Part shown: positions 1-8,400 of the stretch, one piece after another
Position numbering within the stretch: position 1 is the stretch's first letter
How the letters are laid out: every line of letters begins with the position of its first letter
Origin: an uncultured Clostridia bacterium
Lineage (GTDB): Bacteria; Bacillota; Clostridia; Peptostreptococcales; Anaerovoracaceae
Assembly: GCA_938046095.1 (NCBI GenBank)
Contig: CALIXS010000020.1
Span: 1 to 15,361 of the forward strand
Direction of reading: 5' to 3'
DNA length: 15,361 nucleotides
Position numbers and translations under genes: made by a program
Notes under the pieces: generated by a model
The model's database searches: none
Seen by the model: only the letters and a program-made list of their open reading frames with translations
What the model was told of the DNA's origin: nothing

Positions 1-27
1 CTATGCTATGAGGTTTTCTAGGTTCAT

Positions 28-46
28 GCTGTCTCCGTGAGGCAGC
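28..46 (+). terminator. Weak terminator-like hairpin at left edge
   Basis: An 8-bp stem (28-35 with 39-46, one G-U pair) has a 3-nt loop and is followed by the T-rich stretch TTATTTATATT on the + strand. It could end a rightward gene that lies outside the window. The T tract is interrupted, so this is only a candidate. Confidence 0.35.
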
Positions 47-193
47 TTATTTATATTACCATCTCACTTAGATACTGTCAATAACTTTATACAATAAATT
101 TACCGGTAATTTATCATCTTATCGTCACCGATATACGCGCCTGTCATCGGACAATGTTTATCGGTATATTAAATGTGTAATAATACTATTAAG

Positions 194-222
194 TTTTCAT
201 GCACATAATGATAAGGTATAAA
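194..222 (+). promoter_or_regulatory. Candidate sigma-A promoter for the oxidoreductase gene
   Basis: TTTTCA (194-199, 4/6 match to the -35 consensus) and TATAAA (217-222, 5/6 match to the -10) are 17 bp apart. This would give a leader of about 30 nt before the ATG at 261. The call rests only on matches to the consensus in an AT-rich region, where chance matches are common. Confidence 0.4.
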
Positions 223-260
223 AAAACGACCGCAAAACAGAATTAAGGAGAAAGAATAAG

Positions 261-956
261 ATGAAATTTTATGAAGCAAAACTTGTAAAAATCGTAAAAG
301 AAAACAGTGATTCGTACAGCTATATCATGAATATTCCGCAGGGCTATGCCTGGAAGGCCGGCCAGCATGCAATGTTCAGACTCAAGGGCTATACTGTCGC
401 ACCGGAAGACAAGGATACGCGTATATTTACCATCGCGGCAGCACCTGAAGACGGATATCTTATGTTTACAACGAGAATATCGGATAAGCATTCGAGCTTC
501 AAAGATATCCTGCTTAACTGTATAAAAGCGGGCGACACGATCGAAATCGCCCCCGCAATAGGAAGCTTTGATATGGATCTGAATAAATTTCCCGAGACTC
601 TTGTTATCGCCGGCGGAATCGGGATCACACCGATCCGTTCACTTCTCAGACATTATTGCAGAAATAACAACGAAAACCACAGGATAACCGTTTTATATTC
701 CGATGACCGGGGTGAGTTTGCATACGGAGATCTGTGGGATGAACTTAAAGCCGATATGCCGAATCTCGATTTGCATCTTATATCGCAGCGCGAGGAGTTT
801 GCAGAGAGTACAAATCGATTTGCGGCGAGGGCATTAAATGCCGCCGAATATCTGATTGCGGGCTCTCCGGGCATGAACGCGGCATTTACGGAGACATTGA
901 CCGACCTCGGTATAAAAAGAGATAATATCAAAGTCGATAATTTCATGGGATATTGA
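261..956 (+). CDS. FAD/NAD(P)-binding oxidoreductase, ferredoxin reductase-like
   Basis: This 231-residue protein is predicted to be a soluble flavin reductase that moves electrons between NAD(P)H and a partner. The N-terminal half is the FAD-binding barrel, with the flavin motif RIFTIA at residues 54-59 and the GDTIEIAPAIGSF segment near 91-103. The C-terminal half is the nucleotide-binding domain, with AGGIGITP at 117-124, GSPGMN at 201-206 and the family's typical aromatic end FMGY. No [2Fe-2S] cysteine cluster or FMN domain is present, so it resembles single-component ferredoxin/flavodoxin reductases. The ATG at 261 follows an AAGGAG site (245-250). The gene stands alone, is followed at once by a terminator, and converges on the large leftward gene series. 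The physiological partner cannot be read from the sequence. The nearest iron-sulfur protein in the window, at 15004, is too far away to imply a pair. Confidence 0.85.
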   Translation: MKFYEAKLVKIVKENSDSYSYIMNIPQGYAWKAGQHAMFRLKGYTVAPEDKDTRIFTIAAAPEDGYLMFTTRISDKHSSFKDILLNCIKAGDTIEIAPAIGSFDMDLNKFPETLVIAGGIGITPIRSLLRHYCRNNNENHRITVLYSDDRGEFAYGDLWDELKADMPNLDLHLISQREEFAESTNRFAARALNAAEYLIAGSPGMNAAFTETLTDLGIKRDNIKVDNFMGY

Positions 957-992
957 TCGGAACGGACCGCTATTATATACCGTCGATCGTTC

Positions 993-1027
993 AAAGAGCT
1001 GCAAATCGCAAGGTGTGCAGCTCTTTT
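993..1027. terminator. Bidirectional rho-independent terminator
   Basis: An 11-bp perfect stem (993-1003 with 1016-1026) encloses a 12-nt loop. T runs flank it on both strands: TTTT on + and TTTGA on -. It lies between the convergent oxidoreductase gene (+) and rqcP (-) and probably ends both transcripts. It also marks the downstream end of the long leftward gene series. Confidence 0.85.
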
Positions 1028-1047
1028 GCATGTGAGCTCAGGTCATT

Positions 1048-1293
1048 TCAGCCGTTTATCACCTCATACATTCCGGCGGCATCGTCCTTGCGGACAGAAT
1101 CCGCAACGTTAACGATGCGTACCGTTATTGAACTCATGCCGAACTCTATATGGATTGTATCTCCCTGCTCTACCTCCGTTCCCGGCTTGGCGATCCTGCC
1201 GTTTACCGATACCCGCCGTTCGTCGCACGCTTCTTTTGCTATCGTTCGCCGTTTTATAAGTCTTGAATTTTTGAGGAATTTGTCCAATCTCAT
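1048..1293 (-). CDS. rqcP: S4-domain RNA-binding protein RqcP (YabO)
   Basis: This 81-residue protein is almost entirely an S4 RNA-binding domain. It opens with MRLDKFLKNSRLIKRR and continues with the VSVNGRIAKPGTEVEQGDTI hairpin, a close match to the YabO/RqcP family. In B. subtilis this factor works with RqcH on obstructed 50S subunits during the addition of C-terminal alanine tails in ribosome quality control (established for the family). Its place two genes after mazG matches the Bacillus order, except that hup is inserted. A terminator separates it from hup, so it may have its own promoter or depend on read-through; I could not find a convincing -35/-10 pair. A weak AAGGATGG-type ribosome site precedes the ATG. 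The yabP, yabQ and divIC genes that usually follow are absent here. Confidence 0.88.
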   Translation of the reverse strand: MRLDKFLKNSRLIKRRTIAKEACDERRVSVNGRIAKPGTEVEQGDTIHIEFGMSSITVRIVNVADSVRKDDAAGMYEVING

Positions 1294-1332
1294 ATCTTCT
1301 TTCCATCCTTATCTTATCAGGTATTATCAGGA

Positions 1333-1365
1333 TTAAAAAACAGCCCATGAGGACACGAGCTGTTT
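1333..1365 (-). terminator. Rho-independent terminator after hup
   Basis: On the minus strand a 9-bp stem (1365-1357 with 1346-1338, one G-U pair) and a 10-nt loop are followed by six T residues (1340-1335). It lies 18 bp past the hup stop codon and 40 bp before the rqcP start, so it is expected to end most transcripts from hup. Confidence 0.82.
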
Positions 1366-1382
1366 CGAGAGCGTTATTGCGC

Positions 1383-1667
1383 TTATTTTTTCTTGTTTAC
1401 AGCGTCCTTGAGAGCCTTGCCGGCCTTGAACACAGGAGCCTTTGAAGCGGCGATTTTGATCGTCTCCTCCGGCTTCCTCGGGTTTCTGCCCTCTCTTGCT
1501 TTTCTCTTTCTTGTTTCAAAAGTTCCGAATCCGATAAGCTGTACCTTGTCACCCTTTACGAGAGCTTCCTGTACGCTCGTGAGTACGGCATTGATAGCCG
1601 TCTCTGAATCCTTTTTCGTGAAACCGGTCTTGTCAGCAACCTTTGCTACTAATTCAGCCTTGTTCAT
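1383..1667 (-). CDS. hup: HU-family histone-like DNA-binding protein
   Basis: This 94-residue nucleoid protein binds and bends DNA as a dimer. The N-terminal helices start MNKAELVAKVADKTG, then come the LIGFGTFETRKRKAREGRNP signature (around residues 45-65, including the Asn-Pro of the DNA-intercalating arm) and the C-terminal ASKAPVFKAGKALKDAVN. An upstream in-frame start would add ten residues not found in the family. The ATG at 1667 is preferred because a perfect AAGGAGG site sits 9 nt before it (1677-1683). The gene follows mazG after 33 bp and has its own terminator. The strong ribosome site fits a highly expressed protein. Placement between mazG and yabO/rqcP is, from memory, common in Clostridia but not in B. 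subtilis. Confidence 0.95.
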   Translation of the reverse strand: MNKAELVAKVADKTGFTKKDSETAINAVLTSVQEALVKGDKVQLIGFGTFETRKRKAREGRNPRKPEETIKIAASKAPVFKAGKALKDAVNKKK

Positions 1668-1700
1668 AAATAAAATCCTCCTTAAATACCTTAGCACGGA

Positions 1701-2525
1701 TCATTTTTTGACCTCATTCCAAAGAGCATCCAACTCTGCGAGGCTGAGATCATTAAGATCACGTCCGTCGGCAGCTGCCCTTTTCTCCAACATCTCAAAC
1801 CGCTTAATGAATTTATCCGTCGCTTTGTTGAGTGTTTCCTCGGGGTCAAACCCCGCGAGTCTCGATACGTTCACTACGGAGAAAAACAGATCACCAAGCT
1901 CCTCTTGCATTGCAGCTCGGTCAGCGATCCTGTCGGCATTGATGAATTCAGTTGTTTCCTCCGCCACCTTGGCTATCGGTCCTGAAATGTCGCTCCAGTC
2001 GAATCCGACGTCGGCCGCGCGTTTCTGAACCTTTGCGCTGCGCAAAAGTGCCGGAAGAGCAAGAGGCACATCATTGAGCCTGTGGGCATAGGAAGTGTTT
2101 CCGTGCTCTTTACTTTTAATATTCTCCCATTTTTCAAGGACTTTGTCAACTGTTTTTGCCTCTTCCGTTGAAAAAACATGGGGATGACGGCGTATCATCT
2201 TTTCGCACTCTTCATTTGCCACATCCGTAAAAGTAAATTTGCCCGTTTCGGAGGCGATTTCGGAGTTGAGTATCACCTGCATAAGCACGTCTCCAAGCTC
2301 CTCCCTGAGGTTCGCCGCATCCTTTCGATCTATGGCGTCACATGCCTCATAAGCCTCTTCTAAAAGGCATTTTCTAAGGCTTTCGTGCGTCTGCACCATG
2401 TCCCACGGGCACTCGCGCCTGAGTACCGCGATAACTCTGCACAGCCTGTCTGCGGCTTCGGCATCTGTCGCCGCATCCTGATAGAGATCCGCATATCGCT
2501 GATCGAGAGATGTTTTGTCAATCAT
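1701..2525 (-). CDS. mazG: Nucleoside triphosphate pyrophosphohydrolase MazG
   Basis: This 274-residue cytoplasmic enzyme hydrolyses NTPs and dNTPs to monophosphates and pyrophosphate, clearing abnormal nucleotides. Two tandem MazG domains are visible. The first has RECPWD (37-42), the acidic metal ligands E56, E57, E60 and E76, D79, and RRHPHVF (112-118). The second repeats the pattern with E189, E190, E193 and E209, D212. This is the E. coli-type length. The B. subtilis homologue YabN carries an extra N-terminal tetrapyrrole methylase-like domain that is missing here. The ATG at 2525 overlaps the end of the flippase gene by 8 bp, has an AAGGTGG ribosome site inside that gene, and so is translationally coupled to it. 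hup follows 33 bp downstream. Confidence 0.95.
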   Translation of the reverse strand: MIDKTSLDQRYADLYQDAATDAEAADRLCRVIAVLRRECPWDMVQTHESLRKCLLEEAYEACDAIDRKDAANLREELGDVLMQVILNSEIASETGKFTFTDVANEECEKMIRRHPHVFSTEEAKTVDKVLEKWENIKSKEHGNTSYAHRLNDVPLALPALLRSAKVQKRAADVGFDWSDISGPIAKVAEETTEFINADRIADRAAMQEELGDLFFSVVNVSRLAGFDPEETLNKATDKFIKRFEMLEKRAAADGRDLNDLSLAELDALWNEVKK

Positions 2526-4125
2526 TCTGCTCCCACCTTACAAATTTTGATATAACACGGTTCAGCCTGCCTCCGCCCGGTATCTGTTCAAGCTCGCCCG
2601 GTGTGACGATCTTTACGGCAACGACGAGAACGGCGTATACTATCACTCCAACGATCACGGCGACGAGTGCGGATACAGTGTTTCCCGCAGCCAGACGCAT
2701 GGTCTTGTATACTGCTAAAGCGGCCAGCGCCATAGCAACCGACGCCGCGCACGGTTTAACATACGTTTGAAGCACGTCTACGGCAGTGCCGGTCAATCTT
2801 TTTATCGATACGTCGTTCAAGACGAACGATATCATGTATGCGACGAGCGTTGAAAGCGCGGCTCCCTTAATGTTAAGCGAATTGATCCCGACCAGAACAA
2901 ACGTAAGCGCGACCTTTACGACCATCGCGACGGCGAGATTCCTGAGCGGTATGTTTTGTTTGCCTATCGCCTGGAGTACGCCCGTAGATGTCTGACTGAG
3001 AGCAAGTCCGATGATACCGACAGCCATTATCATCAACGTAGGTACCGCCTCTGCCACTTCATCAGGCCTCGAGCCGTAAAGCAGAAGAAGTATCGGCTGT
3101 GCAAGGAAAAACAGCCCGAAAGCGCAAGGAAACGCCAAAAGCATCGTAAGCCTGTATCCGAGTTTCGTATTTTCTCTTACTTCGCTAATGTTATTAAGCG
3201 CCATGGATCTCGATACGGCAGGAACAAGGCTTATTGCCACAGCCTGCGTAAATATCTGCGGAAAGCCTATCAGCGTACTGCAATAACTCGATATCAGTCC
3301 GAACAGATGCTTCGACTGCTCGTAGCTGAAGCCGGTGGCCTGAAGCCTCCTCATTATGATCGCGGTATCGAGTATGTTCATAATGGGGCTCACCATAGAA
3401 CCTATGATGATAGGTATCGCGATAGTCAGCATTTTCGAAGCTATCCGTCCGAAGGGTTCTATTGTCGGATCGTTCTTTTCTATTTTGTATTCTATCACCC
3501 TGTGGTTCAGGACGTATATTATGAATATGACGCAAAGCGCAGCCATCGCTCCGCACGTCGCTCCGAATGTCGCCCCCGCTGCGGCTTCTATATATCCGGT
3601 CGAGATAAAATGCGCAGCAAGCGCAAGTCCGACAGCGATCCTTATTATCTGCTCCGTTATCTCCGATATCGCCGTCGGATTCATGTTCTGACGCCCCTGA
3701 AAGTATCCTCTGAATGTCGATACTATAGGAACAAAAAACAATGCCGGAGATATGGCTCTTACGGCAAGCGCCGCATCCGGATTTCCGAAAAGTTTCATGA
3801 GAAACCCGGCTCCGAAAAAGGATATCAGAAACAGGACAGCTCCGAGAGCGACCATTATAATCATTGACACGCGAAACACCTTGTGTGCATTTTTGTAGCG
3901 CTTTAATGCGATATTCTCCGATACCATTCTTGAAATTGCAACGGGAACGCCAGCGGTCGCCAGAATGATCAAAGCGCCGTATATTGCGTAAGCAAAACCG
4001 TAATACGACATGCCGTCCGCACCTATCCAATTTGTCAGCGGTATACGAAAACATGCGCCGAGCAGTTTTACTATGACACCGGCGATACCTATCACGGCAG
4101 CGCCCTTCAATACTTTTTTGTCCAT
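2518..4125 (-). CDS. spoVB: SpoVB/MurJ-like lipid flippase (MOP superfamily)
   Basis: This 535-residue polytopic membrane protein has about 14 hydrophobic segments spread along its length. It belongs to the polysaccharide-transporter/MurJ branch of the MOP exporter superfamily, which flips undecaprenyl-linked precursors such as lipid II. The N terminus KGAAVIGIAGVIVKLLG and the cytoplasmic-loop signature FRGYFQGRQNMNPTA, followed by EITEQIIRI, are typical of SpoVB/YtgP proteins. I chose the ATG at 4125 over an in-frame start 27 codons upstream. It has an AGGGAG ribosome site, gives the family's normal N terminus, and leaves a clean 19-bp gap after the amidohydrolase gene. Position next to mazG matches B. 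subtilis spoVB. Whether it serves spore cortex, vegetative wall synthesis or both cannot be decided from sequence. Confidence 0.88.
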   Translation of the reverse strand: MDKKVLKGAAVIGIAGVIVKLLGACFRIPLTNWIGADGMSYYGFAYAIYGALIILATAGVPVAISRMVSENIALKRYKNAHKVFRVSMIIMVALGAVLFLISFFGAGFLMKLFGNPDAALAVRAISPALFFVPIVSTFRGYFQGRQNMNPTAISEITEQIIRIAVGLALAAHFISTGYIEAAAGATFGATCGAMAALCVIFIIYVLNHRVIEYKIEKNDPTIEPFGRIASKMLTIAIPIIIGSMVSPIMNILDTAIIMRRLQATGFSYEQSKHLFGLISSYCSTLIGFPQIFTQAVAISLVPAVSRSMALNNISEVRENTKLGYRLTMLLAFPCAFGLFFLAQPILLLLYGSRPDEVAEAVPTLMIMAVGIIGLALSQTSTGVLQAIGKQNIPLRNLAVAMVVKVALTFVLVGINSLNIKGAALSTLVAYMISFVLNDVSIKRLTGTAVDVLQTYVKPCAASVAMALAALAVYKTMRLAAGNTVSALVAVIVGVIVYAVLVVAVKIVTPGELEQIPGGGRLNRVISKFVRWEQND

Positions 4126-4144
4126 TGGTACTCCCTGTAAAAGA

Positions 4145-5434
4145 TCAGAGTCTCGAGAGAATATCTCTGACTGCATGACCTGTTTCATACGCGGTCTTTT
4201 CGACATCTATCGTAGGAAATTCACCGAAATCGTATACGATCCTGCCGTCAATTATAGTCATCAGAATATCGCTGTCGGTTGCCGAAAGTACAATGTTGTT
4301 CATCAGGTCGTGACACGGCTGCATATTGGGAGAATCGGTGCCGAGCACTACGAGATCCGCTTTGTTTCCTGTCTTTATGGCACCGCAGTCGCGCCTGCCC
4401 TGAGCTTTCGCCCCACCCCTTGTCGCCATATAAAGCGCCTGCTTAGGCGTTATCACGGTAGGATCTTCACTTTTCACCTTCGCGAGCAGCATCATTGTTT
4501 TCATTTCCTCGAACATGCTGAGATTGTTGTTTGAAGCGACGCTGTCCGTTCCTATCGCCACGTTTATGCCCATATCTGTCAGAGCCGGGACATCGCATAT
4601 TCCGCTCGCAAGTTTCAGATTGCTCACGGGGTTTGTCACGACCGTAACCTTCTTTGATTCCAGTATTTCCCTGTCGGCGTCGTCTATCCAGACACAGTGC
4701 GCCGCAAGAGCGGGCACGTCGAAGAGCCCGCAGTCAGCAAGAAACTTTACCGGTGTCCTTCCGCCTCGACGCTCAATACATTCTTCGTGCTCAGCCTTCG
4801 TCTCCGAAACGTGTACATGCATGCCGACGCCGTGCTTTTTAGCGACCTCGGCGATACCTCTTGCGGTTTGCTCATCGTTCGTATACTCCGCATGAAGGGA
4901 GGCATCTATCCTTATTCGTCCGTTTTCCGCGCCGTTATACCTTTCTATCGCTTCAACCGATTCCCTTGCGGAGACGAGCTGTGCAAAAGGTTCTCCCGCC
5001 ATGTTCGATATCCCGCGCGATATATTGCCCTTCGCTCCGGACTCCGAATACGCTCTTATCATGTCATCCGTAAAATAGTACATATCGCTGGTCGACACGA
5101 TACCGTATTTGAACGACTCGGCCATGCCGAGCATAGTAGAGCCGTACACCGCATCTGCCGTAAGCTTGTCCTCGAAAGGAAAGATCCTCGTGAAAAGCCA
5201 GTCGTGAAGCGAAAGGTTCTCGCCGTATCCTCTCATCAGAGACATCGGCGAATGGCCGTGAGCATTGACAAAGCCGGGTATAACCACTCTGTTCCTGCCG
5301 CTTATCGTCATACCGTGATCACCCTGCGGAATATCCTTCCCTATATATGTTATGATATCTTCGGTTATCGCTATGTTTACGTGCTCTTCTATTTCAAAAT
5401 CCGAATTTACTATCGTGATGTCCTTAAAAAACAT
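4145..5434 (-). CDS. Amidohydrolase, MTA/SAH deaminase-like
   Basis: This 429-residue TIM-barrel metal hydrolase is probably a deaminase acting on 5'-methylthioadenosine, S-adenosylhomocysteine or a related purine. Visible active-site elements, in order, are NAHGH with metal ligands H59 and H61; HVHVSE with H208 and the likely catalytic E211; H246 in AAHCVW; and D297 in GTDSVASNNNLSMFEE, a stretch strongly reminiscent of MtaD. C-terminal beta strands (KADLVVLG) complete the composite fold. The ATG at 5434 is chosen because AAGGGAGG lies 7 nt upstream; a GTG or ATG seven or six codons earlier would overlap that site. The gene is wedged between mfd and the flippase, where B. subtilis has spoVT. 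A candidate promoter overlaps the mfd stop region. The exact substrate is uncertain, as guanine deaminase/SsnA-like and other group members share these motifs. Confidence 0.82.
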   Translation of the reverse strand: MFFKDITIVNSDFEIEEHVNIAITEDIITYIGKDIPQGDHGMTISGRNRVVIPGFVNAHGHSPMSLMRGYGENLSLHDWLFTRIFPFEDKLTADAVYGSTMLGMAESFKYGIVSTSDMYYFTDDMIRAYSESGAKGNISRGISNMAGEPFAQLVSARESVEAIERYNGAENGRIRIDASLHAEYTNDEQTARGIAEVAKKHGVGMHVHVSETKAEHEECIERRGGRTPVKFLADCGLFDVPALAAHCVWIDDADREILESKKVTVVTNPVSNLKLASGICDVPALTDMGINVAIGTDSVASNNNLSMFEEMKTMMLLAKVKSEDPTVITPKQALYMATRGGAKAQGRRDCGAIKTGNKADLVVLGTDSPNMQPCHDLMNNIVLSATDSDILMTIIDGRIVYDFGEFPTIDVEKTAYETGHAVRDILSRL

Positions 5435-5469
5435 ATCGCTTCCTCCCTTCATCACAGCTTATACCGTGC

Positions 5470-5498
5470 ATTATATCATGACTTGAGAGTATTGTCTT
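5470..5498 (-). promoter_or_regulatory. Candidate extended -10 promoter for the amidohydrolase gene
   Basis: On the minus strand AAGACA (5498-5493, 4/6) and a perfect TATAAT (5475-5470) are 17 bp apart. A TG sits one base before the -10, giving the extended TGnTATAAT form. The -35 lies in the last codons of mfd and the -10 abuts its stop codon. This would give a leader of about 28 nt, and suggests the deaminase and the genes after it can be transcribed without mfd. Confidence 0.55.
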
Positions 5499-8400
5499 TA
5501 TTGGCGAGCATGAGCTCCAGAAGCTCAACGGTGTCGTCAAGCATGCCCTGCCTGTCTGCGGAAAGCCTTACGAACGGATTTGCACCTCCGTGGAAAAAGA
5601 CCTTACGGCCGAACCTTTCCCCGGCTTTCATAAACGCGTAGGCAGAAAGAGGGTTCCTTTGGTCGAATTCCACGACGACCTTGCCTGCCTTCTCGTGTAT
5701 GCGTTTCAGTGCGAGCTTTTCGGATAATGTCCTTATTCTCGATATCCTGAGGAGATTGAGCGTCTCCTTAGGCAGATCCCCGAAGCGGTCCATGAGCTCA
5801 TCTACAATATCCTCCATATCTTCCTGCGTCTGTATTGATGCTATCCTCTTATACATCTGAAGCTTGATGGTTTCGTCCTCGATGTACCACGCGGGTATGT
5901 TTGCCGTCACATTCAGTTCAACAGTGATTTCCTCCGGCTCATACGGAACCGCTTCCCCCTTTGCTCTTCGGACGGCGTCATCGACGAGCTTGCAGTACAG
6001 CTCGTATCCTATATCCGTCATATGCCCGCTTTGCTCCGCTCCCAGCACATTGCCGGCTCCTCTTATCTCAAGATCGCGCATCGCTATCTTAAAGCCCGCT
6101 CCGAACTCCGTAAATTCTTTGATCGCCTTAAGCCTCTTTTCGGAGACCTCGGATAACACCTTGTCTTTCTGATACATCAGATAACAGTACGCGATGCGGT
6201 TTGACCTGCCGACTCTGCCCTTAAGTTGATAAAGCTGTGAAAGCCCGCACTTGTCGGCGTCGAGCACTATCATCGTGTTTGCGTTCGGTATGTCAAGCCC
6301 CGATTCTATTATAGTAGTAGCGATGAGCACGTTCGTCTCGCCGTCGACAAATTTTTGCATTACCTCCTCGAGCATGTGCTCGCTCATCTGTCCGTGCCCC
6401 ACCGTAACCTTCGCGTCAGGTACGAGTACTCTGATGCGTTCCGCCACTCGCACTATGCCGCGCACTCTGTTGTATACGACGAACACCTGCCCGTCGCGGT
6501 CGAGTTCCCTCTGTATTATTTCACGGAGCAATATATCATCCTGTTCAGTCACGTATGTCTGGACGGGATACCTCTCGCCGGGCGGCTCCGTTATGAGACT
6601 CATATCCTTTATACCTGTCAGCGACATGTTGAGCGTCCTCGGTATAGGTGTCGCCGAAAGCGTCAGTACGTCGACATTCGCTTTCAGTTTTTTTATCTTC
6701 TCTTTATGCGCGACGCCGAAACGCTGCTCCTCGTCTATGACTAAAAGGCCTAAATCTTTAAACTTCACATCGTTCGATAGCAATCTGTGCGTCCCTATAA
6801 CCAAGTCAACTCTGCCGTTTATTAAACCGTTTATCGTGGCCTCTATCTGTTTGTCGCTTCTGAAACGCGACATCATCTCGACAGTAAAAGGGAAATCGAC
6901 GAATCTCGCCTTCAGAGTAGCGAAGTGCTGATTGGCCAATATCGTAGTGGGGACGAGAAACGCCGCCTGTTTACCCTGAGCGAGACATTTGAAAACAGCT
7001 CTCGCCGCCACCTCGGTTTTCCCGTAGCCGACATCTCCGCACAGTAACCTGTCCATAGGTACGGGCTTTTCCATATCCCCTTTTATCTCTTCGACGGACT
7101 GAAGCTGATCGTCCGTTTCATCATACGGGAACAAATCTTCAAATTCCTTTTGCCAGACAGTATCCGCCTCAAAGGCGAAGCCCTTTTCGCGGCTCCTTCT
7201 CGCATAGAGCTCAAGCAGCTCTCCCGCCATCTCGGCGACAGCCGCCTTTGCCCTTTGTTTCGTAAGCTTCCATTCATCGCCCGAGAGCTTGTTGATTTTG
7301 GGAGTGCCGCCGTCGGATCCGATATATTTCTGGACTATATCCATCTGCTCAACGGGAACGTAAAGCATGTCCGTGCCTGCGTATTTTATTTTTATATAAT
7401 CTTTCGTCTCTCCGTCGACTTTGAGCTGCTCAAATCCTATAAATTTTCCGATACCGTGATTTTCGTGCACGACGATATCCCCCGGCTTAAGGTCGGCAAA
7501 CGAGTCGATCTGCCTGCTCTTTGACCTTCGGCGATGTCTGCGTCCGATCTTCGACGATGAAAATATGTCGTTGTCGCTTATATAGCTGATCTTTTCTTTC
7601 GGGAAAAGCATTCCGGACGAAAGTGAGCCCCGCCTTACAGCAACTGTGCCGTCAAAGCCGTTCGATATAAGAAAGTCGCTCAAGGCACATGCTCTGCCCT
7701 CAGTAGATGCGGCAATTGTCACGGCATACCCGCCGTTAAGCTCTTTTTTTATCTCGGATGCCACAAGCTCCATGTGACCGGCAAAGTCCATCATCTGCCT
7801 TCCGTCCGAACTTATGAGCTCATCGATTTTATCGGTAAGAGGATTTGCGGAAGCAAACGGCATCATGAGATATACCGTATCCGCATCCGCACACATTGCA
7901 CGCCTCAGTTCAGCGGTTCCTGTGATCAAAGCGGCGTCCTCGCTTACCGCCTGCCCCCGTTCTATCATTACCTCGAGATCGTTTTGAAGCTCCTTCTGCC
8001 TCAGATCGAGGTGTTCGCATACCCTCACCGGGTCATCTATCACTATCGTTCCGCCGAGCATATAGTCCCATACGTACTCGGTATCATCGTAAAAATAGTG
8101 AACGTAAGATTCAAGCAGTGCGGTATTGTCAAGCTTGTCTATATATCCGATCAGCTCATTTTTTCTCATTATAAGGCGTTTGGCAGCTTCAGCATATTTG
8201 TCTCCCGCTGCCGCGAGCTTCCAGCTCTGAGCATTATAGCTCTTTTCGATGTGTTCCCTCGCGCGAGTCAGGGTCTCGACATTTCTGCCCACCTGTCTGG
8301 CGGGATAGATTTCTATGGTTTTGAGGTTTTCAATGCTCCTTTGAGTATCGTTGTCAAAGCTTCTGACGGAATCGACATCAGTACCGAACAGTTCTATCCT

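Noticed and set aside
1668..1697. Earlier start for hup adding ten residues
   Set aside because: The extension covers the perfect AAGGAGG ribosome site and is not found in HU proteins.
2956..3867. Long + reading frame opposite the flippase gene
   Set aside because: Arg/Tyr/Ser-rich shadow of the SpoVB-like gene with no recognisable domain; the minus-strand protein is clearly real.
4126..4206. Earlier start for the flippase gene adding 27 residues
   Set aside because: It would overlap the amidohydrolase gene, and the added residues do not look like a MOP-family N terminus; a good ribosome site precedes the ATG at 4125.
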